From NCBI GenBank assembly GCA_017411835.1, contig JAFQPG010000002.1:186001-250000 (forward strand): a stretch of 64,000 nucleotides of DNA. The letters run 5' to 3'. Shown in pieces: positions 17,137 to 26,481 of the stretch; the stretch's first letter is position 1; every line of letters starts with the position of its first letter. Below the pieces are notes generated by a model, which ran no database searches, was not told the DNA's origin, and saw only the letters and a list, made by a program, of their open reading frames with translations. The position numbers and the translations under genes are program-made. Source of the DNA: Ruminococcus sp. (GTDB lineage: Bacteria > Bacillota > Clostridia > Oscillospirales > Acutalibacteraceae).

Positions 17137-18252
17137 ATGAAGGTACTACTTGCAGGTGGCGGTACAGCCGGACACATCAACCCTGCACTTGCTATTGCAG
17201 GATATATTAAAGAGAAAGAGCCTGATGCACAAATTCTGTTTATCGGTAACCGCGATGGTATGGAACAGACTTTGGTAAAAAAAGCAGGCTTTGATATAGA
17301 ATCTATTGTAATAAGCGGATTTAAACGCAACTTTAAACCACAGTCTATTGTACACAATATCAAGACCGTATCACGCGTTTTTACATCTTCTGCAAAGGCG
17401 AAAAAGATTATCGCCCAGTTTGCTCCTGATATCTGTATTGGTACAGGCGGATATGTCAGCGGACCTGTTGTGCGCACAGCGGTTAATATGGGCATTCCTG
17501 CTATTATTCACGAGCAAAATGCTTTTCCGGGTGTTACGACAAAGATGCTTTCTAAAAAGGTGAATAAGGTTATGCTTGCGGTTGAAGATGCAAAAAAGCA
17601 TCTTGAACAGGGCGTTGACTTTGTTGTTACAGGTAACCCTATAAGAGAAGAAATTTTAAAGGTTGATAAAGCACAGGCGAGAGAGGCTTTAGGTCTTGAT
17701 GAGCGTCCTGTTATTTTATCTTTTGGTGGTTCGCTCGGTGCTCGATGCATCAACGAGGCTGTTGCTGATTTGGTTGTGCGTAGCGCTAAAGACCAGAAGT
17801 TTCAGCATATCCACGCCTACGGCCAGCAGGGAACTTGGTTTCCTCAGCTTTTGGAAGAAAAGGGCGTTAAAATAGACGAATATAAAAATCTTGATATCAG
17901 ACAGTATATTGACGATATGCCGCTTTGCTTAGCTGCTTGTGATTTGGTAGTCAGCCGTGCGGGTGCGATTACTTTGTCAGAAATTCAGGCAAAGGGTAAG
18001 CCTGCTGTTTTGATTCCATCACCTTATGTTGCAGAAAATCATCAGTTCCATAATGCTATGGCACTTGTTGACAAAAACGCGGCATCACTCATCGAAGAAA
18101 AAGATTTAAACGGCGAAAAACTTATTAATGCGGTTGATGCTATGGTAAGTGACAGCAATCTTTTAAAAGAGTACAGCAACAACGCGCAGTCAATGGCTAT
18201 CATAGACGCATCACAGCGTATTTATGACATAGTCAAAGAGATTGTAAAATAA
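17137..18252 (+). CDS. murG: UDP-GlcNAc:lipid I transferase MurG
   Basis: MurG adds GlcNAc to lipid I to form lipid II on the inner membrane face. 371 residues, GT-B fold. The N-terminal GGGTAGHINPALAIA (residues 7-21) and GTGGYVSGP bind acceptor and phosphate; the C-terminal half has SFGGSLGARCIN, SRAGAITLSEI and the PSPYVAENHQ donor-binding region. It follows ftsW after 11 bases, with AAGGAG as ribosome binding site. Confidence 0.97.
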   Translation: MKVLLAGGGTAGHINPALAIAGYIKEKEPDAQILFIGNRDGMEQTLVKKAGFDIESIVISGFKRNFKPQSIVHNIKTVSRVFTSSAKAKKIIAQFAPDICIGTGGYVSGPVVRTAVNMGIPAIIHEQNAFPGVTTKMLSKKVNKVMLAVEDAKKHLEQGVDFVVTGNPIREEILKVDKAQAREALGLDERPVILSFGGSLGARCINEAVADLVVRSAKDQKFQHIHAYGQQGTWFPQLLEEKGVKIDEYKNLDIRQYIDDMPLCLAACDLVVSRAGAITLSEIQAKGKPAVLIPSPYVAENHQFHNAMALVDKNAASLIEEKDLNGEKLINAVDAMVSDSNLLKEYSNNAQSMAIIDASQRIYDIVKEIVK

Positions 18253-18332
18253 GATTAATTTAATCACAGTACAAACCCTAGTTTCATAGAATATCTAGCG
18301 TGTAGAGTTATTTTGTGAAAGGGTGTTTGTTA

Positions 18333-19586
18333 GTGGCAAAATTACTTATCAGTGGCGGTAAAAGGCTTAATGGCGAAGTAAAAGTTCAAGGCTCAAAAAA
18401 CAGCACTTTGCCGATACTTGCGGCGACGATTCTGTGTGAAGACGAAAGCGTTTTGTTTAATTGTCCGAAGCTGACTGACGTTGATGCGACGATAAGAATT
18501 TTGCGTTATTTAGGATGCAAAGCAAGTCGAAGTGACTCTACCCTTGTGGTAGATACTACTGATATGACAAGAAGCGATATTCCACACGATTTGATGCGTG
18601 AGATGCGCTCGTCTATTATATTTTTGGGTGTGATTATTGCACGATGCGGTAAAGCGAAGATGTCTTTACCCGGCGGATGTGAATTAGGTCCACGCCCGAT
18701 TGATTTACATTTGTCTGCACTAAGACAAATGGGCATTGAGATAAATGAAGAGCACGGCGAGCTTGAGTGTGTAGCACCATCAGGCATAAAGCCGTCGAAA
18801 ATTGCTTTGTCTTTTCCAAGCGTCGGGGCAACAGAAAATATTATGCTCACCGCCGTAAAAGCAAACGGCACTACTATAATTACCAATGCGGCTAAAGAGC
18901 CCGAGATTACTGACTTGGCAGATTTTTTAAATTCCTGCGGTGCTCGGATATCGGGTGCAGGCGAAAGCACGATTATAATTGAGGGTGTGCAAAAGCTTAG
19001 CGGATGCAGTCACAGCATCATTCCCGACAGAATAGTTGCAGCTACGCTGATGTCGGCTGCGGCGATTACATCTTCAAAGATAACTCTTGATGGAGTAATA
19101 CTAAGTCATTTAGGAGCGATAACACCGGTTTTTGAAAACTGTGGATGTGAGCTCTCGTTTAAAGAGGGAAAGCTCACGCTTGATGCTCCGTACAGACTAC
19201 GCTCACCAAAGCTTATACGCACGATGCCTTATCCGGGTTTCCCGACAGATGCACAAGCACCTGTCATGGCGATGACCTGTAAAGCAAGCGGGCTGACGGT
19301 TTTTGTTGAGAATATTTTTGAAAGCAGATACAAGCACGTTGACGAGCTTAATCGTTTAGGTGCTAATATAAAAGTCGAAGGTAAAATTGCTCTTGTGGAC
19401 GGCGTAAGACATTTGTCGGGTGCTAAGGTAAGGGCGCTTGATTTGCGAGGAGCGGCGGCACTTATTGTTGCCGGTTTGTCATCACAAGGACATACCGAAA
19501 TTTTAGGTGTCAGATATCTTGAGCGCGGGTATGACGATTTTGAGGTTGTACTACAGTCCTTGGGAGCAGACATAAAGAAGATATAA
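18333..19586 (+). CDS. murA: UDP-GlcNAc 1-carboxyvinyltransferase MurA
   Basis: MurA transfers enolpyruvate from PEP to UDP-GlcNAc, the first committed step of peptidoglycan synthesis. 417 residues, two-domain EPT fold. The substrate loop KVQGSKNSTLPILAATIL is near residue 18, and the catalytic, fosfomycin-reactive Cys lies in LPGGCELGPRPIDLHL (near 112-127). GTG 18333 is preferred because GAAAGGGTG ends 8 bases before it; an in-frame GTG at 18315 overlaps that site. murA inside the dcw cluster, between murG and ftsQ, is less common than a remote position. Confidence 0.94.
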   Translation: MAKLLISGGKRLNGEVKVQGSKNSTLPILAATILCEDESVLFNCPKLTDVDATIRILRYLGCKASRSDSTLVVDTTDMTRSDIPHDLMREMRSSIIFLGVIIARCGKAKMSLPGGCELGPRPIDLHLSALRQMGIEINEEHGELECVAPSGIKPSKIALSFPSVGATENIMLTAVKANGTTIITNAAKEPEITDLADFLNSCGARISGAGESTIIIEGVQKLSGCSHSIIPDRIVAATLMSAAAITSSKITLDGVILSHLGAITPVFENCGCELSFKEGKLTLDAPYRLRSPKLIRTMPYPGFPTDAQAPVMAMTCKASGLTVFVENIFESRYKHVDELNRLGANIKVEGKIALVDGVRHLSGAKVRALDLRGAAALIVAGLSSQGHTEILGVRYLERGYDDFEVVLQSLGADIKKI

Positions 19587-19613
19587 ACTAAGAAGTAAAA
19601 AGGAGGGATTTGC

Positions 19614-20780
19614 GTGAGCGATAACAGATATGACGACGACTTTAGCTATCAGGGTTTAGAAAAGCCTGATATTATGGATAAAATCGGTGATAGTGTTTCA
19701 TCAGTTTTTTCACGCAGGTCCCGTAATAACGATAAAGCAGACGATTTGCTGTTAGAGTTTTCGCAAAACGACGACGGCGATAATTACGAGCTTTTTGTTG
19801 ATGAGCGCGTAGAGCGTAAAAGAGTGAAAAAGCAACAAAAGCAAAGCGCAAAAAAGGCTAAAAAAGAAAAGGCTAAAAAGCCGGTATCTCCGCTTGTTCG
19901 AAGAATTCGAAACATAATCACCTCCTGCGTGATTGTTGCAGTCGTGCTGATTGTGTGCGTTGTTCTTTCACTTACAGTGCTGTTTAAAACACAGAATTAT
20001 GAGATTACAGGTACAACAAGATACACGCAAGAGGAAATTATCAAAACCTGCGGTATAGGCGGAAATGACAACATCTTCCTTGCAAATAAAAAAGCGGCAC
20101 AAAAGCGACTGGTTAACACCTACGCTTATATAGAGGAAGCGGATGTTTCCTTTGCTATTCCTGATACCATCACGATTGATATTACCGAGGCTATGCCGTC
20201 GTATATCGTAAGCGTGTCTGAGTCAAACTACCTTATTGCTTCATCAAAGGGTAGGATACTCGAGCAGGTAGAAAGCATCAAAAAATATGACCTGCCTCTG
20301 TTTTTGTGTTCAGAGCTTAAGACCTACGAGGTCGGTGGTTACATAAAATACGAGGATGATAAAACCTCTGATATTATTGATACTATAGTTACTGTATTTG
20401 CAGATAACGGCTATACAGGTATCACCGAAATAAACTCAACAAATCTTGCAGATATCACCTTTACTTACGACGACAGAATTGTTGTAAAGCTCGGCTTGCC
20501 TGAGGACATCAGCTACAAGGTGCGTACGGCGATGACGATTATTGTTGAAAAGCTTGACTTAAACGGTACGCAGACTACCGAGGGTGAGCTTGATGTTTCA
20601 AGCTGCAACACCACCAAAAAATCGTATTTCAAAGAGCAATCTCTTATTGATTCTCAAATTGAAAACCCTATAACAGACGACCCGTTGTCAGACGACTTTA
20701 CTGACCTTGAAGATGGGGAAATAGAGCAAGAAGAGGAAACACAGGCTCCTTTATCACCTGAAGATTGGTATCTTGATTAA
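19614..20780 (+). CDS. ftsQ: Cell division protein FtsQ/DivIB
   Basis: Bitopic divisome protein of 388 residues. A charged cytoplasmic N-terminus (1-about 100, very Lys-rich near 62-95) precedes the transmembrane helix (about 103-125), then a POTRA domain (about 126-200; FKTQNYEITGTTRYTQEE) and a beta domain. The C-terminal tail (about 345-388) is very acidic. DivIB joins FtsL and DivIC in regulating septal peptidoglycan synthesis. GTG start after AAAGGAGGG. Position before ftsZ supports the call, though ftsA, which often lies between, is missing. Confidence 0.88.
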   Translation: MSDNRYDDDFSYQGLEKPDIMDKIGDSVSSVFSRRSRNNDKADDLLLEFSQNDDGDNYELFVDERVERKRVKKQQKQSAKKAKKEKAKKPVSPLVRRIRNIITSCVIVAVVLIVCVVLSLTVLFKTQNYEITGTTRYTQEEIIKTCGIGGNDNIFLANKKAAQKRLVNTYAYIEEADVSFAIPDTITIDITEAMPSYIVSVSESNYLIASSKGRILEQVESIKKYDLPLFLCSELKTYEVGGYIKYEDDKTSDIIDTIVTVFADNGYTGITEINSTNLADITFTYDDRIVVKLGLPEDISYKVRTAMTIIVEKLDLNGTQTTEGELDVSSCNTTKKSYFKEQSLIDSQIENPITDDPLSDDFTDLEDGEIEQEEETQAPLSPEDWYLD

Positions 20781-20917
20781 TATTAATTTTTTTCGAATAT
20801 TTGAAAAAAATATTGAATTTATCAGCAATATGTGTTAAGTTATAAGGTAGTAGAGTATAGTACTCGAAGTGTGCGACTTGTAAATTTGGAAAAATTCCGT
20901 TATGGGAGGACTTTAAT

Positions 20918-22003
20918 ATGGCATTTGAGTTAGAGAAAGAAATGATCGATTACTTACCTGTTATTAAGGTAATCGGTGTTGGCGGTGGCGGCGGAAATGC
21001 TGTTAACCGTATGATTAAAATGGATGTTAAGAATGTTGAATTCATCTCTGTTAATACAGACGAGCATGTTCTGAGATTTTCACAGGCTGACAAAAAGGTT
21101 CAGATCGGCGAAAAATCAACTCGTGGTAAGGGCGCAGGTTCAAAACCTGAGGTTGGACAGGCTGCTGCTGAAGAAAACAGAGAAGAAATCGCTGCACTCT
21201 TAAAGGATACAGATATGGTATTTGTTACTGCCGGTATGGGAGGCGGTACAGGTACAGGTGCTGCTCCTATCGTTGCTAAGATTGCTAAGGATATGGGTAT
21301 CCTCACCGTAGCTGTTGTTACAAAGCCATTTGCATTTGAAGGCAAAAAGCGTATGGCACAGGCTGAGCAGGGTATCGCAGAGCTCGCTGCTTGCGTTGAC
21401 TCACTTATTATCGTTCCTAATGAGCGTCTTAAGTATGTTTCTGACCAGTCTATCACTCTTCAGAATGCGTTTACTATCGCTGACGATGTATTAAGACAGG
21501 GTGTTCAGAGTATCTCTGATTTGATTGTTGTTCCAGGTCTTGTTAACCTTGACTTTGCTGACGTTACTGCTGTTATGAAGGATGCAGGCTACGCTCACAT
21601 GGGTATTGGTAAGGCTACAGGTAAAGATAAGGCTGCTGTTGCTGCTGAGATGGCTATATCTTCTGCATTACTCGAGACTTCTATCGACGGTGCTGAGAGC
21701 GTTATCATCAACATCACAGCTTCTCCTGATATCACACTCGAGGATATCGACGCTGCTTCAACTATGATTTCTCAGAAAGCAAGCGAATCTGCAAACATCA
21801 TCTGGGGTGCTGTTATCAACGAGGATATGAAAGACGAAATCAGCGTTACTGTTATCGCTGCTGGTTGTGGCTCACAGGGCGACAACTCAAAGGCTTTCCC
21901 TAATTCTTCACCTGAAAAGGTTGAAGCTCTACAGACTGTTGAGGTTGACTCATCAGACGATGATGACTCATTCTACGACATTATGTCTATCTTTAATAAC
22001 TAA
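20918..22003 (+). CDS. ftsZ: Cell division GTPase FtsZ
   Basis: Tubulin-like GTPase that forms the Z ring. 361 residues, at the short end for the family. GTP-binding motifs: [15 protein letters not shown] (near 19), the tubulin signature [10 protein letters not shown] (near 108) and [11 protein letters not shown] (near 208). The C-terminal linker is short and acidic and the final peptide reads [10 protein letters not shown] instead of the usual D-I-P-x-F-L-R-R type that binds FtsA, SepF and EzrA. GGGAGG precedes the start. A 137-base leader separates it from ftsQ, so an extra promoter is plausible, though none is clear. Confidence 0.97.
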   Translation: MAFELEKEMIDYLPVIKVIGVGGGGGNAVNRMIKMDVKNVEFISVNTDEHVLRFSQADKKVQIGEKSTRGKGAGSKPEVGQAAAEENREEIAALLKDTDMVFVTAGMGGGTGTGAAPIVAKIAKDMGILTVAVVTKPFAFEGKKRMAQAEQGIAELAACVDSLIIVPNERLKYVSDQSITLQNAFTIADDVLRQGVQSISDLIVVPGLVNLDFADVTAVMKDAGYAHMGIGKATGKDKAAVAAEMAISSALLETSIDGAESVIINITASPDITLEDIDAASTMISQKASESANIIWGAVINEDMKDEISVTVIAAGCGSQGDNSKAFPNSSPEKVEALQTVEVDSSDDDDSFYDIMSIFNN

Positions 22004-22016
22004 TTTAAAAAAGCAT

Positions 22017-22051
22017 AATAAAAGGGCAACCGATTCGGTTGCCCTTTTTTA
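22017..22051 (+). terminator. Rho-independent terminator after ftsZ
   Basis: AAAGGGCAACCG (22021-22032) pairs with CGGTTGCCCTTT (22036-22047) around ATT, then a T-run. It ends the dcw cluster. Confidence 0.9.
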
Positions 22052-22059
22052 TTTTACAA

Positions 22060-22087
22060 AAAAGAGCCGAATAAGTCGGCTCTTTTA
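22060..22087 (-). terminator. Terminator of the ABC transporter gene
   Basis: AAAAGAGCCGA (22060-22070) pairs with TCGGCTCTTTT (22076-22086); read on the minus strand it is followed by a T-run. It sits back to back with the ftsZ terminator between convergent genes. Confidence 0.85.
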
Positions 22088-22090
22088 GTT

Positions 22091-24904
22091 TTATTCAGAA
22101 CGCAGTGCAGTAACCGGGTCTTTCTTTGCGGCTTTTCTTGATGGGATAAGTCCGCCGATAAGTGTAAGGATTACACTTAAAATTATCAATATACCGGCAG
22201 CTACCGGTGGCAGATAAGCGTTTATTGTTTCTATATCTGTTAAGTGGTGTATTAGTGCATTTGCAGGGATAAGCGTGAGTAGTGATACCCCGACGCCCAT
22301 AATACCCGAGCACAAACCGATGATAAAAGTTTCTGCGTTGAATACCTGGGAGATGTTTTTCTTTGATGCGCCGATAGCACGTAAAATACCGATTTCCTTA
22401 GTACGCTCAAGCACAGAAATATAGGTGATAATACCAATCATAATAGAAGAAACTATAAGCGATACTGCGACAAAAGCGATGAGCACATACGAGATAACAT
22501 CAACTATAGAGGTAATAGAAGATGTCATAAGCGCAATGTAGTCAGTATAGGTAATCTGACTTTCTTCGTCAGCGTTTGTATTGTACTCTTCGATACAAGC
22601 TGTGACAGCATCTTTATGCTCAAATGAATCGGTATAAATGGAAATTGACGATGGAGCATCGTAGCTTACTTTACCAAAGCTTTTGAGGTTGTCATCGTAC
22701 GAAGCACCGTCGATATACTCGTCATAAACCGACAGCAAAATTTCTTTGTCAGGGTCACCCTCAATGTAGCTGTCAAGCTGTTGAGCCATTAGCTTTTCGT
22801 AGTCAATTTCACCGCCCATAGCACCCATTGAATATGAGCTGTAAGCCATATTAGCATTGCCTAAAGCCGACACAGCGTTTGCGCTGTCGTCACCCTCATT
22901 TTCATAGTACATAATAGCCTGATAGAAGGTTGCTTTGTCAGAGTCAGGAAGGTTTAAGATATATTTTTTTGCGTCCTTGATTTTAGCTTTTTCAGATTTT
23001 GCCTCAAAGTTCATATTGTTAAGCACGTTTTTATTCGGGTCACTTTCCTGTGCAACGATAACGTCGCTGTCGTCGGTGTGCTTAATAATATAGTCGGTCA
23101 TAAGCGAGGTGTAGCCGATAGGAGTTGTGATGGTCGCATTTGCAGCATCTTCGATAGGTCTGATTATACCTGTAATTTTAAGCTCTAACGCGTCTTCTAT
23201 CATATCATCAAACTTCGATTCGTCTTCGCCGATGTAGGAGAAAGTGCCGTTGTCGTTTTCGATATACTGGTCGCACATAGGCACCATATAGAGGCTGTGC
23301 TCACATATTTTTTCAAAGTCCCATGAGATTTCTTTAGGGTCTTCGTCGTCTTGAATTTTTTCGCAGATTTCTTCAAACTCATCGGCGCTGATAAAGCCAA
23401 GCTGATAAAGCTTGTCAGCAGAAACAGAGTTTTTGCGGTCAAGCACCAAAACAACCTCGTTGTATTTGTCAGGCCACTCACCGTAAAGAACATCGTAGCT
23501 GTTGGTGATAACCTCGCTGACAACGCTGTCCTGACCGCGCATCATTTCCTGAAAATTCGGAGCATTGTCGGATGCGTTAGATGCTATGGTATACATATCG
23601 GTCATCATCGACATATCCTGTTGCATAAGGTCCATCAAATCGTTGTCAGATTTTTTGCTTGTTTTGATATCCTGTGTGTCAGCATTTGAATTTACTATAT
23701 CGTCGTTTTCATCGTATGAGAAAACAGAGAAGTTTACATCGTATGTGTAAACAATACCGTTGTCACCGAGATAGCTGTTGATTTCGCTTTCCTGGTCGTC
23801 GATATACTTTTTAAATGATGTTAAGTCGTTTTCGGTAACGCTGGAAAAAATCGAATCAGAAAATTCGAGCTCACCGTAGCCGGCATTTACCTGCTTGGTA
23901 TTTACAGGCGTGCTGTCGGTAATCGCTTCAACCGTTTTACCGCGCATATCCATAATCGAAGTGAGGTCAAATGCCTCCTGCGTGATGGTGATAGGGTAGC
24001 TTGTCATGGTGTCACGCTGGATATCTTCAATATACTGGTCAACACCGTTTGATAAAGACAAAATAAGTGCGATGCCAATGATGCCGATAGAGCCCGCAAA
24101 GGCGGTGAGTATTGTTCTGCCTTTTTTAGTCATCAGGTTTTTAAAGCTTAAAGAGAGCGCAGTAAAGAAGCTCATCGAGCTTTTACCCATATTTTCGTGG
24201 TGGGTGTTTTCTGTCGCTGTATCAATAACAAACTCGTTTGAGTCAGAAATGATTTTTCCGTCTTTTAGTTTAACGATACGATTTGCGTAATCTTCAGCAA
24301 GCTCAGGGTTATGGGTTACCATAACAACAAGTCTGTCTTTAGCGACCTCTTTTAAAAGCTCCATAACCTGAACCGAGGTTTCGGAGTCGAGCGCGCCCGT
24401 AGGCTCGTCAGCAAGGAGAATATCAGGGTTGTTGACAAGTGCACGTGCAATAGCAACTCGTTGCATCTGACCGCCTGAAAGCTGATTAGGCTTTTTGTTG
24501 ATATGGTCTTTAAGTCCGACCTCGATTAAAGCTTTTTTTGCACGATTTCTACGATCTTTTTTTGAGATACCCGAGATTGTAAGCGCAAGCTCAACGTTAG
24601 AAAGCACCGACTGATGCTCAATAAGATTGTAGCTTTGAAAAACAAAACCGATAGTGTGGTTGCGGTATGAGTCCCAGTCGCGGTCTTTATACTTTTTTGT
24701 CGAGATATCGCCGATAACAAGGTCGCCGCTGTCGTATCGGTCAAGACCGCCGATGATGTTGAGCAGAGTTGTTTTACCCGAGCCACTTGGTCCAAGGATT
24801 GCAACAAATTCGTTACTGCGTAGATTAAGCGACACATCGTCGAGTGCTTTTGTGATGATACCGCCGACCTCGTATTTTTTAGATATATTTTTAATTTGAA
24901 GCAA
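22091..24904 (-). CDS. Fused ABC transporter ATPase-permease (MacB-like)
   Basis: Single polypeptide of 937 residues joining an ATPase to a MacB/FtsX-type permease. The ATPase (1-about 225) has Walker A GPSGSGKTTLLNIIGG, signature LSGGQMQRVAIARAL and Walker B ILLADEPTGALDSE. A first membrane helix follows near 260-285, then a long extracytoplasmic domain (about 290-770), then three helices near 775-930 (the last region ends LIPSRKAAKKDPVTALRSE). Related type VII ABC proteins move no substrate across the bilayer but act mechanically in lipoprotein, peptide or antibiotic traffic; the cargo here is unknown. TTG start at 24904 after AAAGGGGC. Isolated gene. Confidence 0.9.
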   Translation of the reverse strand: MLQIKNISKKYEVGGIITKALDDVSLNLRSNEFVAILGPSGSGKTTLLNIIGGLDRYDSGDLVIGDISTKKYKDRDWDSYRNHTIGFVFQSYNLIEHQSVLSNVELALTISGISKKDRRNRAKKALIEVGLKDHINKKPNQLSGGQMQRVAIARALVNNPDILLADEPTGALDSETSVQVMELLKEVAKDRLVVMVTHNPELAEDYANRIVKLKDGKIISDSNEFVIDTATENTHHENMGKSSMSFFTALSLSFKNLMTKKGRTILTAFAGSIGIIGIALILSLSNGVDQYIEDIQRDTMTSYPITITQEAFDLTSIMDMRGKTVEAITDSTPVNTKQVNAGYGELEFSDSIFSSVTENDLTSFKKYIDDQESEINSYLGDNGIVYTYDVNFSVFSYDENDDIVNSNADTQDIKTSKKSDNDLMDLMQQDMSMMTDMYTIASNASDNAPNFQEMMRGQDSVVSEVITNSYDVLYGEWPDKYNEVVLVLDRKNSVSADKLYQLGFISADEFEEICEKIQDDEDPKEISWDFEKICEHSLYMVPMCDQYIENDNGTFSYIGEDESKFDDMIEDALELKITGIIRPIEDAANATITTPIGYTSLMTDYIIKHTDDSDVIVAQESDPNKNVLNNMNFEAKSEKAKIKDAKKYILNLPDSDKATFYQAIMYYENEGDDSANAVSALGNANMAYSSYSMGAMGGEIDYEKLMAQQLDSYIEGDPDKEILLSVYDEYIDGASYDDNLKSFGKVSYDAPSSISIYTDSFEHKDAVTACIEEYNTNADEESQITYTDYIALMTSSITSIVDVISYVLIAFVAVSLIVSSIMIGIITYISVLERTKEIGILRAIGASKKNISQVFNAETFIIGLCSGIMGVGVSLLTLIPANALIHHLTDIETINAYLPPVAAGILIILSVILTLIGGLIPSRKAAKKDPVTALRSE

Positions 24905-24992
24905 GGTCTATGCCCCTTTCATAATTTTTCCATATAGTATTGTACCACAATAGATTAAAAAAATATTAACTTTATGAAAATTTTACAAAAAC

Positions 24993-25018
24993 AAAAGGAC
25001 CGAAAATCGGCCCTTTTA
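24993..25018 (-). terminator. Terminator of the GH3-like gene
   Basis: AAAAGGACCGA (24993-25003) faces TCGGCCCTTTT (25007-25017). Read on the minus strand it forms a GGGCCGA/TCGGTCC hairpin with one wobble, followed by TTTTGTTTTTG. Confidence 0.75.
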
Positions 25019-25023
25019 GTTCA

Positions 25024-26304
25024 TTATTCTACAGCTTCGGTTACTGTTACCTGTGTTGCTTCGTTTGAAATTTCAGAAGGTGTTGGTGTTGCAGGTACAG
25101 GAATGATACCATACTTGTATTTTAATGCCAGTATTTTAACAACGCTGTTATCAATTTGCTCTTGTGTGATAGTCTTATTTTCCAAAGCTGTTTTGATAGC
25201 TTTTGTATATTCTTCTACATCGCTAGGACATACAAACACATTGACACCTGCGTTGATAGACTTTGTAACGATGTCGTCAGCGGTGTAAGTGTCGGAAAGT
25301 GCGCTGTCTGTGAGCATAGGAGAAAGCACGAGTCCATTAAATTTGTATTCGTTAATAAGAGTATCGGTGACAACCTTACTAGACATAAATGCAGGAACGT
25401 CTTCAATAGCAGTAGCTTTAGCGCTGCTCATAACGATTGCATCAGCACCGTTATCAATAGCCTGTGCAAATGCTGTGAGTTGTGCTTCTTTAAGTTCATC
25501 TAAAGTTTTGTCTGAATCTGCCCCAACAGGGAAGAGCTTTACTGCAGGGATAACGCCGTTTGCGTTAAAGCCTTTGATAGCGCTTGATGTTAAATCAACT
25601 ACAGTTTTAGCATCAGTAGAAAAAGCATTCTCGCCGTCGAGATTAGCATTTGGAGCAAGGTTTATGTTAATGCCTAATTTCTTTAGCTTTGTAGCGATAG
25701 AGCCTGCATAAGCTTCAACCGCTTGTGCGCCTTCTTTTTGGTAGATGGTTTCTTCAAACTGATTAGAGCTCTCTAGCTTGTTTGCAACAGGAGAGTTTTC
25801 TCCGCCCTCGTCAGTTACCGCGATAAACATCGGGGTTTTTGAATATGACTGAGATTTGTTTACAAGGTCTTTTGCCTGCTTGCCGTCTTCAAAGTTTTGT
25901 GCAGAGTAGTAGATACCGCCAACAGGAAAATCTTTTAAAGCTTCTTTTGTAGCGTCTCCCGCAACGGTCGCAACGTCAACGCCTGTAAGCGCTTCAGGCG
26001 TGACTACGAGCATCTGGTAAATCTTTTCGTCGTCGGTCATATTGCTCATATAATCAGTAGCAAGATTTGTGTACTGAGCCTGAGGGTCTTCTGTTGGTGG
26101 CTCTGTAGCAGGCTCGTCTACAGTAGCAGGTGGTTGCGTTTCTGTAGGAGCAGTAGTTTCTATAATTTCAGGCTCTTTATCAGCAGTAAAATGATACACA
26201 GCGTATGCCGCACCGCCGATAATACCCAGTGATACCAAAACAATTAAAATGATAATAAATACTTTCAAAAAGCCAGGACCTTTGGCGTGACGATATTTAG
26301 CCAT
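25024..26304 (-). CDS. Membrane-anchored GH3-like protein, probably catalytically inactive
   Basis: Glycoside hydrolase family 3 (NagZ-like) fold, 426 residues. Residues 11-38 form a membrane helix, followed by a Pro/Thr/Glu-rich linker (about 42-75) and the barrel (about 80-400) on the outer face. Order and spacing match beta-N-acetylhexosaminidases (VTDEGG near 163; LAPNANL near 217), but the conserved KHFPGHG reads KLFPVGA (256-262), and the nucleophile segment, normally SDDLxM, reads SPMLTD (328-333). Both catalytic His residues and the nucleophile Asp seem lost. It may be a binding or scaffold protein. Start after GGGGAG. C-terminal tail is Thr/Glu-rich. Confidence 0.8.
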   Translation of the reverse strand: MAKYRHAKGPGFLKVFIIILIVLVSLGIIGGAAYAVYHFTADKEPEIIETTAPTETQPPATVDEPATEPPTEDPQAQYTNLATDYMSNMTDDEKIYQMLVVTPEALTGVDVATVAGDATKEALKDFPVGGIYYSAQNFEDGKQAKDLVNKSQSYSKTPMFIAVTDEGGENSPVANKLESSNQFEETIYQKEGAQAVEAYAGSIATKLKKLGININLAPNANLDGENAFSTDAKTVVDLTSSAIKGFNANGVIPAVKLFPVGADSDKTLDELKEAQLTAFAQAIDNGADAIVMSSAKATAIEDVPAFMSSKVVTDTLINEYKFNGLVLSPMLTDSALSDTYTADDIVTKSINAGVNVFVCPSDVEEYTKAIKTALENKTITQEQIDNSVVKILALKYKYGIIPVPATPTPSEISNEATQVTVTEAVE

Positions 26305-26336
26305 TTCGTTCTCCCCTTAAAACATAATATACAATA

Positions 26337-26366
26337 ATGTTAACACACTATATGTCGTATTGTCAA
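26337..26366 (-). promoter_or_regulatory. Promoter of the GH3-like gene
   Basis: Minus strand TTGACA (26366-26361), 18 bases, TAACAT (26342-26337), 33 bases before the start. The -10 is imperfect. Confidence 0.45.
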
Positions 26367-26429
26367 TTAAAATCGCGACAATTTATAGTGTTTTTCGACA
26401 AAAAGCAAGGAGTCATTCCGATAACGAAA

Positions 26430-26467
26430 AATAAAGGTCAGCTCCCGCATTTTACGGGACCTGACCC
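26430..26467 (-). terminator. Terminator of spoVT
   Basis: GGTCAGCTCCCG (26436-26447) pairs with CGGGACCTGACC (26455-26466) with one mismatch; on the minus strand TTTATTTTT follows. Confidence 0.85.
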
Positions 26468-26481
26468 AATGTTTTTTACGC

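Noticed and set aside
23351-23689. 112-codon forward frame inside the ABC transporter gene
   Set aside because: Antisense to the extracytoplasmic domain, no ribosome binding site, no recognisable motif.
22091-24904. LolCDE or cell-division FtsEX as identity of the fused ABC protein
   Set aside because: FtsEX and LolCDE are separate polypeptides; here ATPase and permease are fused with a very large extracytoplasmic domain.
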